Program-made: the position numbers and the translations under genes | The notes under the pieces: generated by a model | Database searches by the model: none | The model's input: the letters and a program-made list of their open reading frames with translations, nothing else | Told to the model about the DNA's origin: nothing | Assembly (NCBI GenBank): GCA_013285445.1 | Contig: CP053448.1 | Location: forward strand, 2,294,001 to 2,358,000 | Reading direction: 5' to 3' | DNA length: 64,000 nt | Origin: Pseudomonadota bacterium | Lineage (GTDB): Bacteria > Pseudomonadota > Gammaproteobacteria > Xanthomonadales > Wenzhouxiangellaceae | In this document: piece after piece, positions 33,511 to 43,186 of the stretch | Layout of the letters: each line of letters opens with the position of its first letter | Position numbering within the stretch: the first letter of the stretch is position 1

Positions 33511-34839
33511 GTGAAGATTCTCGTCGTCGACCCATCGAAGGTATTTCATGCCCTGTGGCAGCGGCTGGTCCTCAAGGCCGGCCACGATCCGCTGATGGCC
33601 CGCGACGGCAAGTCCGGCCTGACGCTGCTCGAACGCCACAGCGTCGACATGATCTGCGTATCCCTGTCGCTACCTGACACGGACGGCATCAGTTTTTGCC
33701 GCCGGGCACGTGCGATGGCCAACGGTTTTGCCGTGCCGATCATTCTGCTCAGCTCGGTCCAGGACAATCGGGTTCGCCGCAAGGCGCTGGAAGCCGGGAT
33801 CACCGACATTCATCCACGCGCCGAGGTGGAACAGCTGTTCCAGCGCGCCCGACGCATCACCGGTCGGCACAGCGACGAAAAGCTGTCCGGGCGGGTGCTC
33901 TATATCGAAGACAGTCCCACCGTCAGCCGGATCATGATTCATCTGATGCGGCATATGAACCTGGAGGTCGACCATTACCGCAGCGCGGCCGATGCACTGA
34001 AGAACTTCAGCGAGTCCCGCCATGACCTGGTCATCAGCGATATCCTGGTCGAGGGGGAGATCAGCGGCGTATCGCTGGTCAGTCGGCTGCGCGAACGCCA
34101 GCCCGACAAGACCCGGCTGCCGATCCTGGCCATGTCGGGCCTGGAGGACCAGATCCGGCGCGTCGGGCTGTTTCGGCTCGGCATCAACGATTTCATCAGC
34201 AAACCGGTCATCATGGAAGAGGCGCGCGCGCGTATCAGTAACCTGGTTGTCAACAAGCAGCTGTTCGACCAGGTGCAAAAGCAGCGCCACCAGCTGTATG
34301 AAATGGCCATGACCGACCCGCTGACCGGCCTCTACAACCGCAATTCGCTCAACGAGTTCGGTCAGCAGCTCTCACGACAGACCTCTGAGAATCAGCCGCT
34401 CAGCGTAATCCTGATCGATATCGACCACTTCAAGCAGATCAACGACAACCACGGCCACCTGGTCGGTGACCAGGTACTGACCGAAGTCGGCGAACTGATT
34501 TCGGAGTGCTGTCGTGACGAGGACCTGGCGGTGCGTTTCGGCGGCGAAGAACTGCTGCTGATCCTGCCCCACTGCCCGATGTCCGTTGCCACCGAACGTG
34601 CCGAATTGCTGCGCGAACGTCTCGAACAGCTGCAACCGGCCGGACTGCACGTCACCGCCAGCCTCGGGGTGACCGGCAGCGAAATGCTCGAGGTCGATCT
34701 GGAGGCCCTGATCCGCCGCGCCGACCAGGCGGTCTACCGGGCCAAGGAGCGCGGTCGCAATCGGGTTCAGGCAGCCGCAATCAGCACGACAAGCGACAGC
34801 GACCATCCAGCGCCCCGGCTCATCGGTAACCATCACTGA
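33511..34839 (+). CDS. REC-REC-GGDEF response regulator (PleD-like diguanylate cyclase)
   Basis: A 442-residue protein. The first receiver (1-118) has Ser51 where the phospho-acceptor Asp should be (CVSLSLPDTDG), so it is probably not phosphorylated. The second (about 128-255) has Asp177 (VISDILVEG) and a Lys (ISKPV). A linker leads to a GGDEF domain with intact GGEEL (344-348) and an I-site RxxD (RDED) five residues before it, so product inhibition should work. As in PleD, the first receiver may be an adaptor for dimerisation. The start is GTG at 33511 with a weak ribosome site. The stop overlaps the acylase start (TGATG). Confidence 0.92.
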   Translation: MKILVVDPSKVFHALWQRLVLKAGHDPLMARDGKSGLTLLERHSVDMICVSLSLPDTDGISFCRRARAMANGFAVPIILLSSVQDNRVRRKALEAGITDIHPRAEVEQLFQRARRITGRHSDEKLSGRVLYIEDSPTVSRIMIHLMRHMNLEVDHYRSAADALKNFSESRHDLVISDILVEGEISGVSLVSRLRERQPDKTRLPILAMSGLEDQIRRVGLFRLGINDFISKPVIMEEARARISNLVVNKQLFDQVQKQRHQLYEMAMTDPLTGLYNRNSLNEFGQQLSRQTSENQPLSVILIDIDHFKQINDNHGHLVGDQVLTEVGELISECCRDEDLAVRFGGEELLLILPHCPMSVATERAELLRERLEQLQPAGLHVTASLGVTGSEMLEVDLEALIRRADQAVYRAKERGRNRVQAAAISTTSDSDHPAPRLIGNHH

Positions 34840-37118
34840 TGCCGACAGGAACCCCCACGGGCTCCGGGCTGCTGCGCCGCAGCCTGGCGATCAGCCTCAT
34901 CGTGCTTGCTGCATTTGCAGCCACTGCCTGGTTCGGTGGGCGGGCCTGGCTGAGCCAGTCGGTCATGCCCTACCAGGGGCAAGTCGGTCTGTCCGGGCTT
35001 TCGGGGAAGGTCGAGGTATTGTTTGACCAGCGCGGCATACCGCGCATTTACGCCGAGACCGACGCGGATGCCCTGCGCGCCCTGGGCTGGCTGCATGCGG
35101 GCGAGCGACTGCTGCAAATGGAGCTGATCCGGCGCATGACGCGAGGCGAACTGGCCGAGCTGGTCGGCGAGGCGGCGTTGCCGCTTGACGTTCGCCACCG
35201 GGCGTTCGGGTTCTATCGGCGGGTCATCGAGGCCCCCCCCGCACTCGAGCCGGAAACCGCACGTCTGATCGATGCCTACGTCGGCGGCATCAATTCAAGC
35301 CTGCAGCGCGACCGTCCACTCCCCCCGGGCATGGTGCTGCTGGGCGCCCATCCTCAGCCCTGGACGCGCGCCGACGTGCTGGCCATCGCCTACTACCAGA
35401 CCTTCTATCCGACAACGCTGGTTCAGCGACTGTCCGAATCGTGGCGGGCGGTGACCGAAACCTTCGGTGAATCGGCTGGCCAGTGGCTGGCCGAACTACC
35501 CGACTGGACCGTGCCGACGCTGCCGGAAAGCGCCATGACCCGCGCATCGAACACCTGGGTCGTTGCGCCGGAGCGCTCGGCCAGCGGGGCCGCGCTGCAC
35601 GCTTCGGACCCACATCTCGACATCGACATCGCACCCGGGCTCTGGTATGCGGCCGGCCTGCATGCCGACGAGTCACTTGACGTCATCGGCGTGACTGTCC
35701 CCGGACTGCCCTTTGTCGCCATGGGCCACAACGGACACAGTGCCTGGGCCTTTACGGTCGCGCCCGTCGATGTCTTCGAGCTCTATCGACAACCACGCGA
35801 CAGCGAACAGTCGATGCAGCTGCAGGGACCGCACGGGCCGCAGACGCTGCTGGAACGCCGGGAGCGCTTCCTGGTGCGCGGGCGTGATGAGCCGGTCGAA
35901 AAGACGCTTTACCACACTCCGCTTGGCCCGGTGATCGAACTGAACGATCAGGCCGCCCTGGTGCTGCGCTGGGCGGGTTTCGAGCTGCCCGTCGGTGAAC
36001 TGATTCACAGCGGACTGTCGCTGAACCGGGCAACCGACTTCGCCAGTTTCCGCCAGGCCGCAACGGCCATGGGCGCGCTGTCGGTCAACTGGAGTTACTC
36101 CGATCGTCAGGGCAATATCGGCTATGTTCAGTCGACGCCCGTTCCCGTCCGCCGCCACCGCCGGTTCTTTACCGTACTCGACGCCAGTGATCCGGAAACC
36201 GACTGGGACGGCTTCTACCCCCCTGACGAGCGACCGTTTGCCCTCAACCCGTCCGAGGGCTGGCTGGCCAACGCCAACAACCATGCTGCCGGCGAGAACT
36301 GGCCCTACCCGATACCCGGCTATTACAAGCACCTGCGCATGCGCCGCATCAGCGCCATGCTGACGCAAGACCAGCGCTTCGATCGCGACGACATGACCGC
36401 ACTCCAGCTCAATGAACTGTCCGATCGCGCTTTGAGCTGGAAGGACTGGCTGGCCAAGGTGGCGGCCGGCTCCGGGCGGACCGCCATTGCCGGCGAGCTG
36501 CGTGCCTGGAACGGTGAAATGGCCGCCGACAGCGATATGGGCGGCCTGTTTGCGCTGTGGTGGCACTACCTGCCGCGGGCGCTGTTTAACGATCACAGCG
36601 AGATTGAATGGACACGGCTCAGGCCCTTGCTCGACCAATGGCTGCACGATGATTCCGGGCGGATGCCGCTGGCCGGCCTCGACCGCGACCAGGCTGCACT
36701 GACCGCCTTGGAAGATGCGCTGAAGGTTGGAATCCATCCGCTCGGCCGCATCCAGCAGCTGACCATTCGTCATCCGCTTGCGCGCAACCCGCTGATCGAC
36801 CGATGGCTCGGGCTGACCCGCGGCCCGCTGCCTGTCGGCGGCGACGCCGGCAGCCCCAATGTCGCCTACGTCAGTTTCGATCCCGATTCCGGCCGTCTGG
36901 CGATGCGCGCCGGCGCCTCGATGCGCTACGTCATGGACTGGGCCGACGTCGACCGTTTCAGCCTCAACCTGACGCTGGGGCAATCCGGCAACCCGTTCAG
37001 TCCCCACTTCGACGATTTCCTCAATGACTGGCGCTCGGGAAGACCCTGGACGGTGCCGTGGGGGCGGGCCACTGTCGAAGCCCGCGCGCAGTCGCGTCTG
37101 GAGTTCAGGCCGCAATAG
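34839..37118 (+). CDS. Penicillin acylase family Ntn-hydrolase, membrane-anchored or secreted
   Basis: A 759-residue precursor with an N-terminal signal anchor (about 14-33). The small subunit region (to about 236) contains QRGIPRIYAETDADALRALGWLHAGERLLQMELIRR, as in the S45 family. The maturation site is Ser237 (ASNTWVV), where auto-cleavage would free the catalytic Ser. The beta chain has GLPFVAMGHNGHSAWAFT and a Asn near NANN 480-485. The family includes penicillin, cephalosporin and N-acyl-homoserine-lactone acylases. The natural substrate is unknown; coupling to a diguanylate cyclase suggests envelope or signalling roles. The ATG overlaps the upstream stop. Confidence 0.9.
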   Translation: MPTGTPTGSGLLRRSLAISLIVLAAFAATAWFGGRAWLSQSVMPYQGQVGLSGLSGKVEVLFDQRGIPRIYAETDADALRALGWLHAGERLLQMELIRRMTRGELAELVGEAALPLDVRHRAFGFYRRVIEAPPALEPETARLIDAYVGGINSSLQRDRPLPPGMVLLGAHPQPWTRADVLAIAYYQTFYPTTLVQRLSESWRAVTETFGESAGQWLAELPDWTVPTLPESAMTRASNTWVVAPERSASGAALHASDPHLDIDIAPGLWYAAGLHADESLDVIGVTVPGLPFVAMGHNGHSAWAFTVAPVDVFELYRQPRDSEQSMQLQGPHGPQTLLERRERFLVRGRDEPVEKTLYHTPLGPVIELNDQAALVLRWAGFELPVGELIHSGLSLNRATDFASFRQAATAMGALSVNWSYSDRQGNIGYVQSTPVPVRRHRRFFTVLDASDPETDWDGFYPPDERPFALNPSEGWLANANNHAAGENWPYPIPGYYKHLRMRRISAMLTQDQRFDRDDMTALQLNELSDRALSWKDWLAKVAAGSGRTAIAGELRAWNGEMAADSDMGGLFALWWHYLPRALFNDHSEIEWTRLRPLLDQWLHDDSGRMPLAGLDRDQAALTALEDALKVGIHPLGRIQQLTIRHPLARNPLIDRWLGLTRGPLPVGGDAGSPNVAYVSFDPDSGRLAMRAGASMRYVMDWADVDRFSLNLTLGQSGNPFSPHFDDFLNDWRSGRPWTVPWGRATVEARAQSRLEFRPQ

Positions 37119-37168
37119 GGAGTAGTGCGTATGGCGCCATGGGCCGGTCGCTGCTACCTTCTAGCGGC

Positions 37169-38065
37169 ATGGGATTCACGGCCGCAACGTCATTGATCCG
37201 GATTTTCACCGTGCTCCTGGCTACCGGGCTGCTGTCCGATACCGGGTGTGCATTTGCCGAAGACCAGGACACGGCGCTGTTCGCGCCCTTCGCCCGCGTG
37301 CTGGACATGCATGTCCAGGAGTATCCCCTGACCGGTGGCGGACTGGTTTCCTCATTCGATTACCGCGCCGCACAGGCTGACATCGAGACGATGCGGCTGA
37401 TCGATCAGCAGCGCGTGCGCCTGGCCGAATTCGATCCCGAGCGCATCGAGTCACGGCAGCAGGCGCTGGCATTCTGGATCAATGCCTACAACTTCTTCAT
37501 GATCGCCCATATTCTTGAACACCCCGGGGACGGCAAACTGGTCGACTCCGTGCGCGACTATGGCTCACTGTTCAATCCCTATCGCGTTTTCGACCGCAAC
37601 CTGTTCGATATCGGCGGGCGGCACTATGCGCTGAGCGAAATCGAAATCGACGTTTTGCTGGGTGAGGAATTTGCCGCTCGCGGATGGAAGGATGCGCGCG
37701 TGCACTTCGCCGTCAACTGCGCCTCGGTAGGCTGTCCGCCCCTGCGCGAAAAGGCCTATAACGCAGAAACCGTCGACGGGATGCTCGACGAAAATACCCG
37801 GCTGGCGCTGAACACGCCACTGCACCTGCACATTGAAGAAGACACGCTGTGGCTGTCCAGCCTGTTTGACTGGTATCAGTCCGACTTCGCCGAGCAGTCC
37901 GGCTCGGTGCGTGAATTCATCGGAGAGCACGTCAACAAGTCGACGCGGCAGCGCATCAAGCAGGCAACCCAAACCCGCTTTATCGATTACGACTGGGATC
38001 TGAATGGCCCCGACAACATCCGGGCCTGGATTGAAGCCCGCAACCTTGAGCAGCCCGACCCATGA
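37169..38065 (+). CDS. Secreted DUF547 family protein
   Basis: A 298-residue protein with a signal peptide (cleavage likely after CAFA, about residue 31). The DUF547 signatures are present: QQALAFWINAYNFFMIAHIL (about 97-116), GGRHYALSEIE, and HFAVNCASVGCPPLREKAYNA (about 178-198) with the conserved Cys pair. DUF547 resembles a transglutaminase-like cysteine fold, but function is not established. Start uncertain: ATG 37139 is also in frame; 37169 gives a normal signal peptide. The stop overlaps the TonB receptor start by 4 bp, linking the two. Confidence 0.85.
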   Translation: MGFTAATSLIRIFTVLLATGLLSDTGCAFAEDQDTALFAPFARVLDMHVQEYPLTGGGLVSSFDYRAAQADIETMRLIDQQRVRLAEFDPERIESRQQALAFWINAYNFFMIAHILEHPGDGKLVDSVRDYGSLFNPYRVFDRNLFDIGGRHYALSEIEIDVLLGEEFAARGWKDARVHFAVNCASVGCPPLREKAYNAETVDGMLDENTRLALNTPLHLHIEEDTLWLSSLFDWYQSDFAEQSGSVREFIGEHVNKSTRQRIKQATQTRFIDYDWDLNGPDNIRAWIEARNLEQPDP

Positions 38066-40521
38066 CACCGACCCTCATCGCGATGACCCGTTGCGGACTG
38101 ACAGGCTTCGCCGCGCTGGCGCTGGGGGCCATGCCAGCGATAGCCAACGCCGGGAATCTTCTGACCCTGGATCAGATTCAGGTCATCGGTTCACGCACCG
38201 GCAGCGACTCGGCCCTCGACTCGGCCGTTCCGGTCGATATCTTCAGCGGAGAACAATTGCGATCTGCCGGAGCGGTCGGCAACGAGCTCGGCGAAGCGCT
38301 GGCGCTGCTGGCGCCCTCGTTCAGCTTCCCGCGCCAGTCCAACTCAGTGACTTCGGATCACGTTCGCTCCGCTCAGCTCAGGGGCATGAGCCCGGACCAG
38401 GTGCTGGTACTGGTCAACGGCAAGCGCCGTCATGCCTCGGCGGTGGTCAACGACAACACCAAGATCGGTCGTGGCACGAATGCTTTCGACTTCAACACCA
38501 TCCCCTTGAGCGCGGTCAAGCGCGTCGAGATCCTGCGCGACGGTGCCAGTGCCCAGTACGGATCAGACGCGATTGCCGGCGTGATCAACATCGTGCTCGA
38601 GGATCATGCCGGGGGCGTGCGCGCCGGCGTTAGCTACGGGCTACACAACACTGACGTCGCTCCGATTGATCGCACGGTCACGGATGGCCAGTCAGCCAGT
38701 GTTTGGATCGACCATGGCGTGACGCTCGCTGAAGGCGGTTTTTTCAACTATGGCCTGGAGGCGACCGGCCGCAGCGCGACCAATCGCGCCGGCTTCGACC
38801 GCGTCTCACCGTTCATTCCGCAGACCCGGGCCAACCTGGCCTTCGCCGGCGAAATCACCCACCGCGTCGGTGATCCCGATTCCGATGGGGTCAACCTGTG
38901 GCTCAATGCCGAACGGCCGCTCGGCGCAGCGCTGATCTACGGCAACGCCACCGCCAGCTACCGGGAGACCGAAGGCGCCGCAGTCTATCGCTATCCTGAC
39001 AGTAACCAGAACGTGCCGGCGATCTTTCCGGGCGGCTTCCGGCCGATCACCCTCGGCGACAACATCGACTTCGGCAGCGCGTTCGGCGCACGCCACAGCT
39101 TCGGCGAATGGTTGCTGGACCACTCCCTGACCATCCGGCACAACCGCTTCGAGTTCGGCGTCAGAAACTCACTCAACCCGTCGCTCGGCCCGGACAGTCC
39201 GACACAGTTTCATTCAGGCACCTTTCGGTTCACTACCGGCGGGCTCGGAAGCGAAGCCCGGCGCCGGTTCGACGATGCCCTGGGCGGACGCGGCATCGAC
39301 CTGGCCGCAGGCATCGACTACCGCTTCGAGCGCTTCGAAAGCGATCCAGGCGACCCAGGATCATTCAGCGCCGGTGACTTCACCTTTCCGCCAGAGCTGG
39401 CTGCGCTGGTCGGCTTTCCGGATATCGGCGCACAGGGTGCCAAGGGCCTGACACCGGACGACGCCGCCAAGGAACAGCGTCATGTCCTCGGCGCATTCGT
39501 CGAAGCCAGCAGTCAGCTCAGCGCGCGGTTCAGCGGCAGCGCGGCGGCACGATTCGAACATTACGACGACTTCGGCAGCACCATCACCGGCAAGCTGGCC
39601 GGTCGTTTCCAGAGCACTGAAACGCTGGCGCTGCGCGCCTCGCTCTCGACCAGCTTCCGTGCCCCGACCCTGGCCCAGATGGCCTGGTCGCGTCGCGACA
39701 ACACTTTCTCGACCGAAGGCGCGCGCATCTCCTCGCGCCTGGTACGCGCCGGCAGTGCCCTCGGCCGGGCGCTTGGACTACCAGACCTGGAAGAAGAAAC
39801 GGCGGTCAACTACAGCGCCGGGGTGGTATGGAACGGCTCGGGCGGACTGCGTCTGAGCATTGACGCATTCGAGATTCGCGTCGATGATCGCATCACGCTG
39901 TCTGAGTTCGTTCAGGACCCTGCCGTGATCGATTTCGTGCAGGCCCAGCCTGGCGGCGCAGGCGTTCAGGCGATCGCGGCGTTTACCAACGCAATCGATA
40001 CACGCACGCGCGGCGTCGAAACAACCGCCAGCTACAGCCTGCCGACCGGGCATGGCCTGTGGCGGTTCGACAGCGCCTGGAGCTGGACCGAGTCACGCAT
40101 CCGGGACATCGCCATGGTTCCGGGGCGTATCGCTGAACTGTCCCCAGACGTCGAGCTGATCGGCGTCGAACAGATCAACACGGTCGAATCGGCCTCGCCC
40201 GAGCATGAATGGGTTTCCAGCGCCCGCTGGCAAGGCCGGCGCTGGCGCGCCAGCGCCCGGCTACGGGTCTATTCATCGGTCGTGCGTGAATTCGCCTTCG
40301 CGCGTCAACGATTCTCCGGGCAGTACGCACTCGACCTGGAGGCCGGCTTTGCCATCAGCAACCGCTGGGATCTGACGGTTGGCTCATCGAACATCACCGA
40401 CGAGTACCCCGATGCCTCCGGCACGGCCAACGATTTTTTCGGCAACTTCGCCTATGATCCGATCAATCCGGTGGGCGTCAATGGTCGCTTTGTTTACCTG
40501 CGCTCGGACTGGCGTTTTTGA
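38062..40521 (+). CDS. TonB-dependent outer-membrane receptor
   Basis: An 819-residue receptor: signal peptide (about 1-31), plug domain (about 45-180, with QVLVLVNGKRRH, IPLSAVKRVEILRDGASAQYGSDAIAGVINI) and a beta-barrel to a terminal aromatic residue (VYLRSDWRF). It would import a scarce nutrient using TonB energy; the substrate cannot be read from sequence. The start is coupled to the DUF547 gene. The 3' end overlaps the convergent gluzincin-like gene by 28 bp. No iron-type regulatory site was identified. Confidence 0.93.
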   Translation: MTPTLIAMTRCGLTGFAALALGAMPAIANAGNLLTLDQIQVIGSRTGSDSALDSAVPVDIFSGEQLRSAGAVGNELGEALALLAPSFSFPRQSNSVTSDHVRSAQLRGMSPDQVLVLVNGKRRHASAVVNDNTKIGRGTNAFDFNTIPLSAVKRVEILRDGASAQYGSDAIAGVINIVLEDHAGGVRAGVSYGLHNTDVAPIDRTVTDGQSASVWIDHGVTLAEGGFFNYGLEATGRSATNRAGFDRVSPFIPQTRANLAFAGEITHRVGDPDSDGVNLWLNAERPLGAALIYGNATASYRETEGAAVYRYPDSNQNVPAIFPGGFRPITLGDNIDFGSAFGARHSFGEWLLDHSLTIRHNRFEFGVRNSLNPSLGPDSPTQFHSGTFRFTTGGLGSEARRRFDDALGGRGIDLAAGIDYRFERFESDPGDPGSFSAGDFTFPPELAALVGFPDIGAQGAKGLTPDDAAKEQRHVLGAFVEASSQLSARFSGSAAARFEHYDDFGSTITGKLAGRFQSTETLALRASLSTSFRAPTLAQMAWSRRDNTFSTEGARISSRLVRAGSALGRALGLPDLEEETAVNYSAGVVWNGSGGLRLSIDAFEIRVDDRITLSEFVQDPAVIDFVQAQPGGAGVQAIAAFTNAIDTRTRGVETTASYSLPTGHGLWRFDSAWSWTESRIRDIAMVPGRIAELSPDVELIGVEQINTVESASPEHEWVSSARWQGRRWRASARLRVYSSVVREFAFARQRFSGQYALDLEAGFAISNRWDLTVGSSNITDEYPDASGTANDFFGNFAYDPINPVGVNGRFVYLRSDWRF

Positions 40522-41507
40522 CTCGGCCCGGGCGTGCCTTCGGCCAGCGCCTGGCGCAGCTGGCGCTCGGAATGCGCATCACCAAGCTCGATGTCATCAG
40601 CATGCATGACGATTCCCAGACGCTCGAACGCTGCGGTCACCCGCGGCTTTGCGGGTTCATCAATCATGCTTTCGTACTCCTCGCGCCAGACCGATGGAAT
40701 ACTGAGTTCACCGAATCGCGCGATCAGGCGTTCGGCGTTCCAGCGATGATGCCGGCTGTAGCAGCAGGCATGAAAGTCCGCCAGCACCTGGTCAAGCGAG
40801 TGTTTGCCACCAGACTGTTCGCGCAGCCGCAGATCCACGCGCAGGAAGTAGGCTGCGCCGGTCCAGTAGACGCGTCGAAAGGCACGCTCGCGCCACATGT
40901 TCGGGCTGAGCGCCCGCAGCGTCTGGCCGTGCCCGTTAAAGTCACTCAGGCCGCGGCGAAATCCGGCCGCCAGGCGCCGCCAGGCCTCGTCGGGCGGGAT
41001 CACGCCGGCGCGAGACTGCAGCAGGTACTGGTAGTAGCTGGCCAGTCCCTCGGAAAACCAGATGTCATCGTTGCCGGGAAACGGAATCAGAAGATGCGCG
41101 AACTCGTGGTAACCGCGCCAGTCATCGAGCAGCTCGGCCATGGATGCGTCAGGGTGGACCTGCAGCCTGATCCGGGGCGGGTTGCCGCGTTGTACGCGTC
41201 CGTAGGCAATCGGCTGGCGACTCCGGTCGGCTTCAAGCTGGACGACAATGTGACGCTGCGGAAACCCGCCGACAATCGCGGCAACCGAATCGGCCGTGGT
41301 TTCAATCCACTGCCTCCAGTGGATAGCCGCCAAGCCTGCAAGCGAGGGATCCAGTTCAAGCCGGATGACGGTCCGTTCGCCAGCGGCCGAGGCGATCACC
41401 TTCCCCACCGCAGCCGTTGCGAGCAGCGCGCAGACCGCCCACGCCAGCGCAGCAACGAACGGCGATCGGTAGCGCCGGCTTGCGCTATGCTGGACCCGCT
41501 CAGTCAC
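40494..41507 (-). CDS. Putative zinc metallopeptidase (gluzincin-like)
   Basis: A 337-residue protein with an N-terminal signal anchor (about 15-35). It has HEFAH at 134-138 and Glu153 in WFSEGLASYYQ, the H-E-x-x-H plus downstream Glu arrangement of gluzincin peptidases (M1/M61-like). A CC pair (FHACCYSRHH) lies near 250. Substrate unknown; location likely periplasmic with the N-terminal anchor. It is convergent with the TonB receptor (28-bp overlap) and divergent from the FMN enzyme gene. Confidence 0.75.
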   Translation of the reverse strand: MTERVQHSASRRYRSPFVAALAWAVCALLATAAVGKVIASAAGERTVIRLELDPSLAGLAAIHWRQWIETTADSVAAIVGGFPQRHIVVQLEADRSRQPIAYGRVQRGNPPRIRLQVHPDASMAELLDDWRGYHEFAHLLIPFPGNDDIWFSEGLASYYQYLLQSRAGVIPPDEAWRRLAAGFRRGLSDFNGHGQTLRALSPNMWRERAFRRVYWTGAAYFLRVDLRLREQSGGKHSLDQVLADFHACCYSRHHRWNAERLIARFGELSIPSVWREEYESMIDEPAKPRVTAAFERLGIVMHADDIELGDAHSERQLRQALAEGTPGPSQKRQSERR

Positions 41508-41586
41508 GTTTTCTGCTCGAAACCGCGTTCAGAATCACCATCAGTGACACGCTATCAGCACACATGTCAACGGGGTATTGAGGCGT

Positions 41587-43182
41587 ATGGTTAGACAGTG
41601 GTTCTTCACGCTCAGCATGTGCATCATCGCTATCGTTGCGGTTGCGGCCTGGCTGTGGCCGCCGGCCGGGTGGTGCATGGCGCTGTTTGGTCCGCTGATC
41701 GCGCTCGGTCTTCACGATGCCTTTCAGACCCGGCACACGGTGCTGAGGAATTTTCCGGTCATCGGCCACTTTCGATACATGATCGAGGGCATACGGCCTG
41801 AGATCCAGCAATACCTCATCGAGAGCAACCTCGACGCCTACCCGGTCGAACGGGAGTATCGCACGCTGGTCTATCAGCGCGCCAAGGGCGATCTTGAAAC
41901 ACGCCCCTTCGGCACCCAGCGAGACGTCTACAAGCCAGGCTATGAATGGGCTGCACACGCCATGGCAGCGGCCGGCGAACTGCCAGAGCCGCCCCGCCTG
42001 ATGATCGGCGAGGCGCAGTGCCAGCAGCCCTACTCCTCGTCCCTGCTCAATATCTCGGCGATGAGCTTCGGATCCCTGTCGTCGCACGCCATTCTGGCGC
42101 TCAACACCGCTGCCCGACAAGGCGGTTTTGCGCACAACACCGGCGAAGGCGGCGTCTCACGATATCACCTCGACCCGGGCGGCGACCTGATCTGGCAGAT
42201 TGGATCCGGCTACTTCGGCTGTCGTCGTGAAGATGGCCGGTTCGATGCCGATCGCTTCGCAGAAAGCGCCAGTCAAACCTCGGTCAGAATGATAGAAATC
42301 AAGCTCTCCCAGGGCGCCAAACCCGGCAGCGGCGGCATTCTGCCCGGCAAGAAAGTCAGCGCCGAAGTGGCGCGGGCGCGCGGGTTGAAGCCCGGTCAGG
42401 ACGCCATTTCACCGTCATCTCACAGTGCCTTCGCCACGCCGGCCGAACTCATGGAATTCATCGCCACCTTGCGCGAACTGTCCGGCGGCAAACCGGTGGG
42501 CATCAAGTTCTGTATGGGGCGGGTATCGGACTGGATGGCCATGTGCAAGGCCATGACCGAGACGAACATCACGCCGGACTTCATCACGGTGGACGGTGGC
42601 GAGGGCGGCACCGGTGCCGCGCCGCTCGAGCTGTCCAATTCCATGGGGATGCCCAAGCGTGATGCGCTGGTGCTGGTCAGCAACGTGCTTGTCGGTACCG
42701 GCCTGAGGCCGGGCATCAAGGTCATCGTCAGCGGCAAGATCCTGAGCGCATTCCACATGATCCGCGCACTGGCATTGGGCGCCGACGGCTGCAACAGCGC
42801 CCGCGCGATGATGTTCGCGCTCGGCTGCATTCAGTCACTGCGCTGCAACAACAACACCTGCCCGACCGGGATCACGACCCAGAATCCGGCGCTGGTCAAG
42901 GGTCTGGTTGTCGCCGACAAGGCACCGAGGGTGGAGCGCTTTCACGCCCAGACCATCAAGGCCATGCTGAAGCTGCTGTCAGCCATGGGACTGGCCCATC
43001 CGGATGATCTCGGTCCGCAGCACATCTACCGACGCTCCGGTGATCTCAACGCCGTGCGCTACGCCGACCTGTACGACTTTCTCGAGCCTGGGCAGCTGCT
43101 CGACCCCCAATGTGGCGCCGCATCGGGCCTGGGCCCGCTCTGGCAGCAAGCGCGCGCGGATCGCTGGGGCGACAGCTGGTAA
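41587..43182 (+). CDS. FMN-binding glutamate synthase family protein, membrane-anchored
   Basis: A 531-residue protein with two N-terminal transmembrane segments (about 5-42) followed by the FMN-binding domain of large-subunit glutamate synthase (about 80-510). The Fe-S cysteine set C-x5-C-x4-C (GCIQSLRCNNNTC) is present, as are ITVDGGEGGTGAAP and SQGAKPGSGGILPGKK. It lacks the glutamine amidotransferase and GXGXG domains of GltB, so it is the stand-alone archaeal/bacterial type, which may act with other ammonia sources or on other substrates. ATG 41587 is preferred over a TTG three codons upstream. A class II amidotransferase is encoded convergently next to it. Confidence 0.9.
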   Translation: MVRQWFFTLSMCIIAIVAVAAWLWPPAGWCMALFGPLIALGLHDAFQTRHTVLRNFPVIGHFRYMIEGIRPEIQQYLIESNLDAYPVEREYRTLVYQRAKGDLETRPFGTQRDVYKPGYEWAAHAMAAAGELPEPPRLMIGEAQCQQPYSSSLLNISAMSFGSLSSHAILALNTAARQGGFAHNTGEGGVSRYHLDPGGDLIWQIGSGYFGCRREDGRFDADRFAESASQTSVRMIEIKLSQGAKPGSGGILPGKKVSAEVARARGLKPGQDAISPSSHSAFATPAELMEFIATLRELSGGKPVGIKFCMGRVSDWMAMCKAMTETNITPDFITVDGGEGGTGAAPLELSNSMGMPKRDALVLVSNVLVGTGLRPGIKVIVSGKILSAFHMIRALALGADGCNSARAMMFALGCIQSLRCNNNTCPTGITTQNPALVKGLVVADKAPRVERFHAQTIKAMLKLLSAMGLAHPDDLGPQHIYRRSGDLNAVRYADLYDFLEPGQLLDPQCGAASGLGPLWQQARADRWGDSW

Positions 43183-43186
43183 TCCA

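Noticed and set aside
35673-37115. 480-codon minus-strand open frame opposite the acylase
   Set aside because: No domain pattern, no ribosome site; acylase motifs on the plus strand are decisive.
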